This document shows, in pieces, positions 54,329 through 62,804 of a stretch of 64,000 nucleotides of DNA. Every line of letters starts with the position of its first letter. Position 1 is the stretch's first letter. The stretch is taken from positions 2,912,272-2,976,271 of the forward strand of contig NZ_CP047089.1 in the NCBI RefSeq assembly GCF_009937765.1, given 5' to 3'. The notes below the pieces were generated by a model, which did not search any database, was not told the origin of the DNA, and saw only the letters and a program-made list of their open reading frames with translations. The translations under genes and the position numbers were made by a program. Source of the stretch: Bacillus pumilus (lineage in GTDB: Bacteria > Bacillota > Bacilli > Bacillales > Bacillaceae).

Positions 54329-55291
54329 TCACCTCTTCATCTTCGGATCAAGCGCATCTTGCAAGCCATCACCTAAATTGTTAAAGCAAAACATCGTGAG
54401 TGAAATAAAAAACGCAGGGAAAAATAAACGCCACCAATGTCCATTATCTGATAGCACTGTCGGCAGCGCATCATTGGCCATCACGCCCCAGCTTGCAAAC
54501 GGCGCTTGAATGCCTAAACCAAGAAAGCTTAGGAACGCTTCTGCAAATATCGCAGTTGGTACAGTTAAAGTCATCTGAACGATAATCGGTCCCATCGTAT
54601 TCGGCAGCAGGTTGCGGCGAATGATGCGCAGGCTCTTTGCACCAAAAGTTTTTGAGGCAAGGACATATTCCTGGCTTTTCAGTTGAAGAACTTGACCTCT
54701 CACGATTCTTGCCATTCCAATCCATCCGGTGACAGTGAGCGCTACAATAATGGTGACAAGACCCGGTCCCATTAGAACCATCAATAAAATGACAACAAGT
54801 AAATAAGGAAGACCGTAGAGCACCTCGACGATTCGCATCATGACATGGTCATATCTCCCGCCCTTATAACCGGCAATGCCTCCATAAATCACGCCGATAG
54901 CAAAATCAATCAGGGCTGCCATGACGCCTACAAATAAAGAAATACGCGCCCCGTACCATGTACGTGTAAACACATCTCGTCCAAGCTCATCCGTTCCGAA
55001 CCAGTGAGCAGCGGATGGCGGCAGATTTTGCATCGAAAGACGCTGTTCTGTCACGCTATTAGGTGCAAGCAATGGGCCTAATAGTGCCATGATAAAAAGA
55101 AAAATCAATACGGATAGACTAAACATCGCAAGCTTATTTTGCTTCAGTCGTCTCCATGTGTCCGCCCAATACGAAAGAGAGGGTCTTTTAATGGCATGTG
55201 CCTCCATTTTCTTTTGCTCTCTCGGAGAAAACCAATCGTCCGGCACTTCAGGATGCGGATTCGGTTGATCCTGCTGCAAATGTATACTCAT
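54329..55291 (-). CDS. dppC: Dipeptide ABC transporter permease DppC
   Basis: 320 residues, six membrane helices with a long cytoplasmic N-terminus. The binding-protein-dependent transport EAA loop is EYVLASKTFGAKSLRIIRRNLLPNTMGPIIVQM. The periplasmic-side segment WFGTDELGRDVFTRTWYGARIS is typical of OppC/DppC. The ATG overlaps the dppB stop. Confidence 0.95.
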   Translation of the reverse strand: MSIHLQQDQPNPHPEVPDDWFSPREQKKMEAHAIKRPSLSYWADTWRRLKQNKLAMFSLSVLIFLFIMALLGPLLAPNSVTEQRLSMQNLPPSAAHWFGTDELGRDVFTRTWYGARISLFVGVMAALIDFAIGVIYGGIAGYKGGRYDHVMMRIVEVLYGLPYLLVVILLMVLMGPGLVTIIVALTVTGWIGMARIVRGQVLQLKSQEYVLASKTFGAKSLRIIRRNLLPNTMGPIIVQMTLTVPTAIFAEAFLSFLGLGIQAPFASWGVMANDALPTVLSDNGHWWRLFFPAFFISLTMFCFNNLGDGLQDALDPKMKR

Positions 55292-56223
55292 GCCTTTCCT
55301 CCTTTCTGATGTAGCTGAATTCTCGGATCAAGCAGGCGATACGCCACATCAACAATGAAAAGAAGTGTGATTAAAATGATGCTGTAAAAAACAGTGGTTC
55401 CCATAATGACAGGATAATCACGGTTGTTAATACTCTCGACAAAGTATTTTCCCATGCCAGGAATCGCAAAGATTTTTTCAATGACAAAACTTCCTGTTAA
55501 AATGCTTGCGACAAGTGTGCCAAGAATGGTCACAACAGGCAAAAGCGCATTTCGAAGCGCATGTTTGAACACAATTTTAAAGGGAGAAAGTCCTTTTGCT
55601 TTAGCAGTGCGAATATAGTCCTGAGACAGCACTTCAATCATGCTCGATCTTGTTAACCGGGCAATAATGGCCATCGGACTAACGGCAAGAGCAATGGTTG
55701 GTAGCACCATATGCATCGGACTTGTCCACATCGCTGTAGGAAAGAGCTTCAAATTCACAGCAAGCTGCTGAATTAATAAGGTAGCAAAGATAAAGTTTGG
55801 AATGGATATACCGAAAACAGCAATGGTCATGGCGATATAATCAATCAAGCCATTGTGCCGGAGGGCAGCCATGACCCCTAGCAGGATGCCGGAGATGACA
55901 GCAATCAATATTGAGATAAGACCAAGTTCTAATGAGACTGGGAAGCCTCTCGCCAATAGATCATTGACACTTTCAGAAGGCTTTTTAATGGAAGGACCAA
56001 AATCAAAGGTAACGATGGATTTTAAATAGATGACATATTGAACATACAGTGGTTCGTCTAAGTGATAGTAGCTTTCGAGGTTTCGCTGAACGGTTTCGTT
56101 TGTATTTCGTTCTTCATTGAAGGGCGATCCTGGGATGACCTTCATTAAAATAAACGTTAACGTCGTAATCGTTAAAATCGTGGCAATCATCGCAATAAAA
56201 CGTTTGAGCAAAAAGCTGGTCAT
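55288..56223 (-). CDS. dppB: Dipeptide ABC transporter permease DppB
   Basis: 311 residues, six membrane helices. N-terminal pattern FLLKRFIAMIATILTITTLTFILMKVIPGSPF is that of DppB/OppB; the EAA loop is DYIRTAKAKGLSPFKIVFKHALRNALLPVVTILG. RBS GGGGGAG. Forms the channel with DppC. Confidence 0.95.
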   Translation of the reverse strand: MTSFLLKRFIAMIATILTITTLTFILMKVIPGSPFNEERNTNETVQRNLESYYHLDEPLYVQYVIYLKSIVTFDFGPSIKKPSESVNDLLARGFPVSLELGLISILIAVISGILLGVMAALRHNGLIDYIAMTIAVFGISIPNFIFATLLIQQLAVNLKLFPTAMWTSPMHMVLPTIALAVSPMAIIARLTRSSMIEVLSQDYIRTAKAKGLSPFKIVFKHALRNALLPVVTILGTLVASILTGSFVIEKIFAIPGMGKYFVESINNRDYPVIMGTTVFYSIILITLLFIVDVAYRLLDPRIQLHQKGGKA

Positions 56224-56241
56224 CTGCCGTCTCCCCCTCGC

Positions 56242-57066
56242 TTAACAAAATGTTGTACGTGCGGCAAGCTCTGTCATGACAAGCATCGCTTGGTAGGCCT
56301 CTAATATATTCTCTGCTTGATACGTCACCGTTGTTGTCCCTTCAATCATGGCAGTACCAGGCATTAAATTCGCCCATTCAGCTTGTCCATAATTGGCAAA
56401 CTCAATCTTCAGTAGCGGCTGATCAGGAGGCGTCAGCGGCTTGATGTGATGAATCTGTTTCATTGCGGCTTCCACTTGCTGCGAGATTTGTTGGTTGACT
56501 TTGGCAGGAGTGAGACATTTCACAGCAGATCTTGAGATGGTCTCTTTCACTGCCACTGTTTTCACACCAGGCATCAGCTTTTCTGCTTCAAGTGCTGCTT
56601 GATCATCTCCGCAAACAAGAATCACCGGCACACCATAGTAGCCTGCAACATACGCATTAAAACCCATTTCACCAATTGGATGATCATTTATGTAAAAATG
56701 TCTGACACCAAAAATCATACTGTGGGACATCACACCTTTCATAGACGCCCTCGCATGATAGCCTAAAAATACAGCAGCGGCATAGGTTTGATCTAACCCT
56801 TGAACCATTGAATAAGGCTTGACGTCACCAGATATAAGAGATGCCTCTTCATGCAATTCTTCAATCAACAAATTATTCATTTTAGAATGACTGTCATTGA
56901 CCAGAATATCGGTTGCGCCATGCTGAAGAAGTGCCTCCACACAGGCATTCACTTCACCCGTCATGATCTTTCTGCCCCGCTCATAATTGTGCTGACGGGC
57001 ATCGACAAATGTATGATCAGCTAGACCAGTAATTCCCTCCATATCGACAGATACATAGAGCTTCAT
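56242..57066 (-). CDS. dppA: D-aminopeptidase DppA
   Basis: 274-residue M55 zinc peptidase, same length as B. subtilis DppA, that forms a decameric ring and releases N-terminal D-Ala. Zinc ligands sit in SVDMEGITG (Asp8, Glu10) and LVNDSHSKMNN; further motifs are LGYHARAS and FGVRHFYINDHPIGEMGFNAYVAGYYGVPV. ATG 57066 preferred because AAAGGGGG stands 5-6 bases ahead. First gene of the dpp-ykf operon. Confidence 0.96.
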   Translation of the reverse strand: MKLYVSVDMEGITGLADHTFVDARQHNYERGRKIMTGEVNACVEALLQHGATDILVNDSHSKMNNLLIEELHEEASLISGDVKPYSMVQGLDQTYAAAVFLGYHARASMKGVMSHSMIFGVRHFYINDHPIGEMGFNAYVAGYYGVPVILVCGDDQAALEAEKLMPGVKTVAVKETISRSAVKCLTPAKVNQQISQQVEAAMKQIHHIKPLTPPDQPLLKIEFANYGQAEWANLMPGTAMIEGTTTVTYQAENILEAYQAMLVMTELAARTTFC

Positions 57067-57111
57067 CCCCATCCCCCTTTAATTAAACTTAAAATTTGTG
57101 TATATTTTTCT

Positions 57112-57154
57112 AAATTTTCTAAAAAATTATATGATTACTTGATTGATTTTTCAA
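57112..57154 (-). promoter_or_regulatory. Promoter of the dpp operon with overlapping CodY box
   Basis: Minus strand TTGAAA (57154-57149), exactly 17 bases, TATAAT (57131-57126). The CodY-like sequence ATTTTTTAGAAAATT (57127-57113) overlaps the -10 box and the start point and matches the palindromic consensus AATTTTCWGAAAATT at about 13 of 15 positions read on either strand. CodY is the known repressor of dpp in B. subtilis, in nutrient-rich conditions. Confidence 0.8.
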
Positions 57155-57232
57155 TACAATGTCTGAAAATAAGGAAATTAGACTCAGATAATACAGGTCA
57201 ATAGACTGAGTGCGAAAGGATTTTTTTAACAA

Positions 57233-57265
57233 ATAAAACACCACTAACTATGTCTTTAGTGGTGT
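57233..57265 (-). terminator. Terminator of proG
   Basis: ACACCACTAA AGACATAG TTAGTGGTGT followed by TTTTATT on the minus strand; its 5' arm contains the last codons (His-His-stop). Confidence 0.85.
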
Positions 57266-58077
57266 TTGTCCGCTTCGTTAATCTGTGATTTCAGTTGTTC
57301 ATATTTCTTCATGGTTTGTGTAAACAGATCATCAAACATCTGAGGTGCCTGCTTTTGAATCACCTCGGCGCCTTCTCCTGTAATGCCCCCTTTTGTCGCC
57401 ACTCTATCGACGGTTTCAGCAAAGGTGAGGCCTCGTTCTACAAGGACTTGACCTGTGCCTAAAAGCGCATATGTTAAAAATTCATACGCTTCCTCTAAGG
57501 AAAGCTCACTATTTCTCACAGCGGCTTTCGCCATTTCTTCAAAAAGAGCAGCGATAAAACCAGGAGATGAGCTTGTCAAGTTACTCGCCGCATCAAACTG
57601 ATCTTCCTCTATTTCACGTACGATACTAAAAGCTGAAAGGAGACGATGCAAACGTGCCTTTTCTTCCTCTCCAGCAGTTTCGCCATGCGCAACGAGGGAT
57701 ACGCCTGTTCCAACAGCTGACGTGAGCGTTGGGATGTATCTTGAAATTGGTTGAGTCGTATGCTTTGATAACTTGTCTAACGTCACAGCCGCGGCTACTG
57801 ACACAGTATGAACCGATTTGGCTGCTGAAGGCAGTTGATCGAGTACATCAAGTACAGCAAGCGGCGGTACGCAGATAAAAAGTACATCACATGCAGAAAG
57901 TTCGTTTAATGAGCAGATATTTATTTCTTGATGCCTATCTTTGAGTTGAAGCAGGCGGTCTGTTTCACTTCTAGTATGGATCATGATTTGATGGGCATTG
58001 AGTACTTCTTTTTCCAACCATTTTTGCACCATCATATCTGCCATGCTTCCATATCCAATGATTCCAATTGTCTCCAC
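57256..58077 (-). CDS. proG: Pyrroline-5-carboxylate reductase-like protein ProG
   Basis: 273 residues; NAD(P)H-dependent reduction of pyrroline-5-carboxylate to proline. Rossmann start TIGIIGYGSMADMMVQKWL; PPLAVLDVLDQL cofactor segment; C-terminal dimerisation helices with LTSSSPGFIAALFEEMAKAA and TKGGITGEGAEVIQKQAPQMFDDLF. The family is widely annotated ProC-type; position beside htrA matches proG. GTG start with GAGGAG upstream. Confidence 0.9.
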   Translation of the reverse strand: METIGIIGYGSMADMMVQKWLEKEVLNAHQIMIHTRSETDRLLQLKDRHQEINICSLNELSACDVLFICVPPLAVLDVLDQLPSAAKSVHTVSVAAAVTLDKLSKHTTQPISRYIPTLTSAVGTGVSLVAHGETAGEEEKARLHRLLSAFSIVREIEEDQFDAASNLTSSSPGFIAALFEEMAKAAVRNSELSLEEAYEFLTYALLGTGQVLVERGLTFAETVDRVATKGGITGEGAEVIQKQAPQMFDDLFTQTMKKYEQLKSQINEADKHH

Positions 58078-58237
58078 AGTTTAATCTCCTCTATTTTGCT
58101 TAGATTCACTACTTATTTTAACAATTTCCCACAATGTTTTCATTTTTATCCCACACTTTTTTCTTACGATCAAACCACACATAAGGTTAGCCCCCCCTGA
58201 ACCAACCATGAAAAATGAAAGAAAGAGAGTGATTCGA

Positions 58238-59554
58238 ATGACACATCACAAACATGAAAACCAACCTTCTCATGAAATTCAAACATTGAAGCAGCCACAA
58301 AAACAAAAAAAGAAGCCAAACGGCTGGTTTAAACCATTTGTTAGCGGTGTTGTGGGCGGCATACTAGCGTTAGGTGTTTATGTCCTTACGCCATATGCCC
58401 AGCATGCATCAGACAATACAGCAAGCAATTCGGCAACAAAAACAGAAAGTGTATCGACAAATGATACAAGTGCCAATTCGTCAAAAACAACCGCTGTCCA
58501 AACATCACATTCATCAAACAACATCTCAAGCATGGTCGAAGATGTATCGCCAGCCATTGTCGGCATTACAAACTATCAAGCGCAAAGTCAAACAGACATG
58601 AGTTTTGGTGATTTCAATACGCCTTTTGATGAATCACAGCAAAATAAAAGCAGCCAAGAGGAAAAAACAGGTACAGGCTCAGGAGTGATTTTCAAAAAAT
58701 CCGGCAGCAAAGCCTATGTCTTAACAAACAACCACGTCATTGAAGGGGCAAATAAACTTACAGTCTCCTTGCACGATGGCAAAACCACCAAAGGTAAATT
58801 GGTCGGAGCTGACCCGCTGACTGACCTAGCAGTTGTAGAAATTAGTAGCAGTCATGTAACAAAGGTCGCGGCATTAGGCGATTCCTCCTCGCTGCGTGCT
58901 GGGGAAACCGTCATCGCAATTGGAAACCCGCTTGGTGAAGATCTATCAAGAACCGTGACACAAGGAATTGTCAGCGGTGTCGATCGAACAGTCTCTATGA
59001 ACACATCAGCAGGCGAAAGCAGCATTAATGTGATTCAAACAGATGCGGCTATAAACCCAGGAAACAGCGGCGGACCACTGCTTACGACTAATGGAAAGGT
59101 CGTGGGGATCACGAGTATGAAGATTTCTGAAACAGGTGTTGAGGGCATCGGATTCGCGCTCCCAATCAATGATGTCAAACCAATCGCCGATCAACTTCTC
59201 ACAAAAGGAAAGATTGAGCGTCCATATATCGGCATCAGCATGCTAGATCTCGAACAGGTCCCGGACGTGTATCAAAAAGAAACACTCGGTCTCAAAAATA
59301 GTCAGCTTGATCAAGGCGTATACGTCAAAGAAATCGCCGCAGGCTCACCTGCCGCCAAAGCCGGCTTAAAGTCAGAGGATGTCATGACCGCCATCAATGG
59401 GAAACAAATCAAAACCGGAAGCGAATTACGTCATGAGCTATACACGAATACAAAGATTGGAGACACCGTGAGCATCACACTCATTCGAAATGGAAAAAAA
59501 GAAACGAAGAAGGTGACATTAACACAAACTGAATCTAAGCAGGTCAATTCCTAA
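58238..59554 (+). CDS. htrA: Membrane-anchored HtrA serine protease
   Basis: 438 residues: a cytoplasmic tail, one membrane helix (about 33-52), a serine/threonine-rich linker (to about 140), a trypsin-like domain with His166 (TNNHVIEG), Asp196 (DPLTDLAV) and Ser277 (GNSGGPL), then one PDZ domain (about 335-430: LDQGVYVKEIAAGSPAAKAGLKSEDVMTAINGKQI). Degrades misfolded exported proteins; controlled by CssRS in B. subtilis, which I could not confirm from the upstream bases. The start at 58238 follows AGAGAGTG. Confidence 0.95.
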   Translation: MTHHKHENQPSHEIQTLKQPQKQKKKPNGWFKPFVSGVVGGILALGVYVLTPYAQHASDNTASNSATKTESVSTNDTSANSSKTTAVQTSHSSNNISSMVEDVSPAIVGITNYQAQSQTDMSFGDFNTPFDESQQNKSSQEEKTGTGSGVIFKKSGSKAYVLTNNHVIEGANKLTVSLHDGKTTKGKLVGADPLTDLAVVEISSSHVTKVAALGDSSSLRAGETVIAIGNPLGEDLSRTVTQGIVSGVDRTVSMNTSAGESSINVIQTDAAINPGNSGGPLLTTNGKVVGITSMKISETGVEGIGFALPINDVKPIADQLLTKGKIERPYIGISMLDLEQVPDVYQKETLGLKNSQLDQGVYVKEIAAGSPAAKAGLKSEDVMTAINGKQIKTGSELRHELYTNTKIGDTVSITLIRNGKKETKKVTLTQTESKQVNS

Positions 59555-59562
59555 CGCAAAAG

Positions 59563-59625
59563 AAAAAGGGCTAAAATCATCTTGATTTCAGCCCTTTTTC
59601 TCCTTTTCAGCGTCATAGAAAACCT
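59563..59625 (+). repeat. htrA terminator plus truncated repeat end (copy E)
   Basis: AAAAAGGGCTAAAATCATCTTGATTTCAGCCCTTTTT (59563-59601 region) is htrA's terminator. It closely resembles the auxiliary hairpin of copies A-C (same GGGCTAAAAT, CTT loop and AGCCCTTT). It is followed by CTCCTTTTCAGCGTCATAGAAAACCT, equal to the left 20-25 bases of the repeat core, which then stops at the next gene's end. Confidence 0.8.
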
Positions 59626-59638
59626 CATGAGCTACTTT

Positions 59639-60595
59639 TTATGATGACTGGATCGGTGTTAATCTCTGTTCTATTTCTGCTCGTTTGTGCTCTAGAAATG
59701 GAGGAAGAGCTAATTGATCGCCAAGCTCATCCACTCCTTCATCCACTGTAAACCCAGGACCGTCTGTTGAGATTTCAAATAAAATACCATTCGGTTCTCT
59801 AAAGTAAAGGGCTTTAAAGTAGAAACGTTCCACAACACCAGAGTTCGTGAATCCTGCTTTTGATATTTTGTCATACCATTTTTCCAATTCCTCAGCATTT
59901 TCCACACGAAAAGCTACGTGATGCACACTTCCTCTGCCTGAACGTTCAGAAGGTCCTGCCGTTTTTTCGATCACATGAATTTCTGTTCCAGCTCCGCCAT
60001 TTCCTGACTCAAAAATGGTCACGATCTCACCATCATTTGATTGTTCACGCGCTCTTTCCGTGAAGCCAAGTATGTCCGTTAAAACACGAATCGTTTTGTC
60101 CGCTTCTGCAACCGTTAATTCCACTGGCCCCAAACCTCTAATGGCAAACTCTGCCGGAATATCATCATGTACTGGCGGTGAGCCTGCTTCTTGTGCGGCC
60201 GGTTCGACTGTTAAAAATAGCTGTTGCCCTTCTGGATCTTGAAAACGCAAGGCAGGTCTGCCCCCTCTCAAGGAAGCCGTTTCTTGCTGCACCCCTGTCT
60301 CTTTAAAACGCTTTTCCCAAAATGTAAGTGCTTCTTCAGAAGAAACGAGAAGGCCTGTGCTTGTGATGGCGTTTGTTCCTTTCAAACGACGAGCAAGCAT
60401 TGGAATTTCAAAGAAGGTGAGCTCCGTTCCAGGTGAAGCGACCTCATCTCCATAAAATAAGTGATACATTGATGGGTCATCCTGATTGACTGTTTTTTTG
60501 ACAAGTTTTAAGCCAAGGATCTGGCGGTAGAAATCAACATTTTTTTGAGCATTGGCTGTTAATGCAGATACGTGGTGAATCCCATTGATTTTCAT
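59639..60595 (-). CDS. mhqA: VOC-family ring-cleaving dioxygenase (MhqA/YkcA)
   Basis: 318 residues with two vicinal-oxygen-chelate domains; metal ligands in GIHHVSALT (His near 8), and in the second domain GSVHHVAFRV and GILFEIST (Glu). Thought to cleave or detoxify hydroquinones. The start at 60595 follows AGGAGTG. An MhqR-type operator lies directly upstream, identifying it as the catechol/quinone-inducible mhqA (ykcA) of B. subtilis. Confidence 0.88.
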   Translation of the reverse strand: MKINGIHHVSALTANAQKNVDFYRQILGLKLVKKTVNQDDPSMYHLFYGDEVASPGTELTFFEIPMLARRLKGTNAITSTGLLVSSEEALTFWEKRFKETGVQQETASLRGGRPALRFQDPEGQQLFLTVEPAAQEAGSPPVHDDIPAEFAIRGLGPVELTVAEADKTIRVLTDILGFTERAREQSNDGEIVTIFESGNGGAGTEIHVIEKTAGPSERSGRGSVHHVAFRVENAEELEKWYDKISKAGFTNSGVVERFYFKALYFREPNGILFEISTDGPGFTVDEGVDELGDQLALPPFLEHKRAEIEQRLTPIQSS

Positions 60596-60617
60596 TATAA
60601 TCACTCCTATTTCAAAA

Positions 60618-60635
60618 TATCTCGAATTCAAGATA
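60618..60635 (-). promoter_or_regulatory. MhqR operator of mhqA
   Basis: TATCTCGAATTCAAGATA is a near-perfect palindrome matching the MhqR consensus (ATCTCGAATTCgAGAT), 23 bases upstream of the start codon. The MhqR gene itself is not in this window. Confidence 0.85.
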
Positions 60636-60915
60636 ATAGCCTTATGAATAAAATAGGACATTTTTCAACAAAAGTCAACCATTAGCCTAGATGTTCGGTT
60701 TCTAGCTATAAAATTAACATTAAATCAAAAATAATCTTTTATTGTTCGTTTTTAATAAAACATTTACCCTGATATCTCCAATTTAAACGAACACTTTTAT
60801 ACACAAATACGAAAATCAGAAAATTTTTTTAATTCTTGTTTTCCTAAAATCGTATTACAATGAACAAAATACATGTCACAGTAACGTACGAAAGTGATGC
60901 AGGAGGTCGTGTGTA
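60636..60915. other. Divergent region between mhqA and steT
   Basis: AT-rich, no gene. GAAAATCAGAAAATT (60811-60825) matches the CodY consensus at 11 of 15, including the whole right half; TACAAT with a poor -35 follows (near 60860), so CodY control of steT is possible but unproven. Confidence 0.45.
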
Positions 60916-62241
60916 ATGAACAAAGAACAACCAGCGTTAAAACAGGACATCGGCTTATTTTTCGCCCTATCTCTTGTCATCGGGACGATTATCGGGTCAG
61001 GCGTCTTTATGAAGCCAGGCAACGTCCTTTCCTATTCAGGAAGCTCAGATATCGCATTATTCGCTTGGCTGTTAGGTGGCATTCTAACCCTTGCAGGCGG
61101 ACTCACTGTTGCTGAAATTGGTACACAAATCCCTCGGACTGGCGGATTATATGCCTATCTTGAAGAAGTGTATGGTGAGTTTTGGGGATATTTATGCGGC
61201 TGGGTGCAAATTATCATTTACGGACCTGCCATCATCGGTGCGCTTGGTCTTTATTTTGGTTCATTGTTAGCCAATTTATTTTCTCTTTCTTCTTTATGGT
61301 CGACAACAATTGGCATTATCACTGTTTTATTTTTATGTTTGATTAACATCATGGGAACAAAATACGGCGGTTTTGTTCAGGGGCTGACCACCATTGGAAA
61401 GCTTGTCCCGATTGCCGCTATTATTGTGTTTGGCTTATGGAAAGGAAACGAAAATATTTTGATGGCTGTAAACGATAGCATCGCTCAAATGAACTTCGGT
61501 GCAGCGATCCTGGCTACGCTTTTTGCCTATGATGGCTGGATATTGCTTGCTGCACTTGGCGGTGAAATGAAAAACCCAGAGAAACTGCTTCCTCGTGCAA
61601 TGGCAGGCGGGATTTTAATTGTCACGGCTTGCTATCTCTTCATTAATGTCGCTCTTTTGCACGTGTTACCAGCAGATCAAATCGTACAGCTTGGAGAAAA
61701 TGCGACAAGTACTGCTGCGACAATGCTCTTTGGACCAATCGGTGGTAAGGTCATTAGTATTGGCATCATCATTAGTATCTTTGGCTGTTTGAACGGAAAG
61801 GTTCTTTCATTCCCACGTGTGATTTTCGCGATGGCAGAGCGAAAGCAAATCCCTTTCGAAAATGCGATTTCGCGGATTCACCCTACATTTAAAACACCAT
61901 GGATTGCTGTATTTGTACAAATTCTGATCGCCATTGTGTTTATGATCGTCAGCAATCCAGAAAAGCTGTCAGAGGTTTCGATTTTCATGATCTATATCTT
62001 TTATGTCATGGCCTTTTTCGCAGTCTTTAAACTGAGAAAACAAAACAAAGGAATCGAGCGTGCTTATAGCGTACCACTTTATCCGCTCACACCAATCGTT
62101 GCGATTATCGGTTCCTTATTCGTCTTAATCAGCACCATGATCACCGACTGGAAAAGCTGTCTCATCTCCATGCTGATCGGAATTGCTGGGCTGCCTCTTT
62201 ATTATTATATGAAAAAAGCACACAAAAAAGCAGAGCGCTAA
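60916..62241 (+). CDS. steT: Serine/threonine exchange transporter SteT
   Basis: 441-residue LAT-type (APC superfamily) amino-acid exchanger with 12 membrane helices. First-helix motif GTIIGSGVFMKPG (unwound substrate site), IPRTGGLYAYLEEVYG (helix 2/loop), and LFAYDGWILLAALGGEMKNPEK (helix 6). The last codons (Ala-Glu-Arg-stop) form the 5' arm of its terminator. RBS GGAGG precedes 60916. Confidence 0.93.
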   Translation: MNKEQPALKQDIGLFFALSLVIGTIIGSGVFMKPGNVLSYSGSSDIALFAWLLGGILTLAGGLTVAEIGTQIPRTGGLYAYLEEVYGEFWGYLCGWVQIIIYGPAIIGALGLYFGSLLANLFSLSSLWSTTIGIITVLFLCLINIMGTKYGGFVQGLTTIGKLVPIAAIIVFGLWKGNENILMAVNDSIAQMNFGAAILATLFAYDGWILLAALGGEMKNPEKLLPRAMAGGILIVTACYLFINVALLHVLPADQIVQLGENATSTAATMLFGPIGGKVISIGIIISIFGCLNGKVLSFPRVIFAMAERKQIPFENAISRIHPTFKTPWIAVFVQILIAIVFMIVSNPEKLSEVSIFMIYIFYVMAFFAVFKLRKQNKGIERAYSVPLYPLTPIVAIIGSLFVLISTMITDWKSCLISMLIGIAGLPLYYYMKKAHKKAER

Positions 62242-62413
62242 TCAGCTCTGCTTTTTTTCTTTCTTCACAGCGTGATAGAAAACCTTTGCAGCCCTAGGAA
62301 GGACGAGTACCGGAGCGGAGCGAATTTGACATTCGTGAGCACCGGCACGCAGGACTGACACCGAATGCGAGGGTTTGTCTACACGCTGAAGCAGAGCGTT
62401 AATCAGCTCTGCT
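62228..62413 (+). repeat. Terminator-flanked repeat, copy D (no auxiliary hairpin)
   Basis: Core 62268-62389, ending CACGCTGA. Left flank AAGCAGAGCGCTAATCAGCTCTGCT (62228-62252) is steT's last codons, stop and terminator; right flank AAGCAGAGCGTTAATCAGCTCTGCT region (62389-62413) repeats it with one change and provides the stop codon of the convergent gene. The auxiliary hairpin of copies A-C is absent. Confidence 0.94.
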
Positions 62414-62741
62414 ATTTTTTATATTGCTTAATCACTTTGTATGATTCGTTTAAATATCTCATGAGCCGGTATGGCTTACTAAGCACGCGGATTGGCAGTC
62501 TTGAGATAAATCCATTCAAATTCGCCTTGTATTCCTGCGTCATCCGTTTTGGCTTTGTCGCAATTTTTTCGTATACTTCTTTGTAAAATTCCTTCATGAT
62601 GTCGACTTGCACACTGATCTTCTGATGACACTCTGTACACTCAACGCTTTTCATCTGATCATTCACATAAACGATGCTGTGGAGGGTCTCTTCTTGGCAC
62701 CGAGTACAATGTAAGTTTGCTTCCATTTCGGTTTTCTTCAA
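62412..62741 (-). CDS. Zinc-ribbon protein of unknown function
   Basis: 109 residues. Two CXXC pairs, LHCTRC and VECTEC, make a short zinc ribbon near residues 11-41; the rest is a basic helical domain (YEKIATKPKRMTQEYKANLNGF ... LMRYLNESYKVIKQYKK). TTG start at 62741 after AAAGGAG. Known in Bacillus only as a 'bh protein'-type conserved hypothetical. The stop TAG lies inside the duplicated terminator of copy D. Confidence 0.8.
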   Translation of the reverse strand: MKKTEMEANLHCTRCQEETLHSIVYVNDQMKSVECTECHQKISVQVDIMKEFYKEVYEKIATKPKRMTQEYKANLNGFISRLPIRVLSKPYRLMRYLNESYKVIKQYKK

Positions 62742-62804
62742 GATACACAGCTCCTTTCTCGTTTGATGTTGCTCTCTTTATACAGTTCGATAGCTATTCG
62801 CCGT

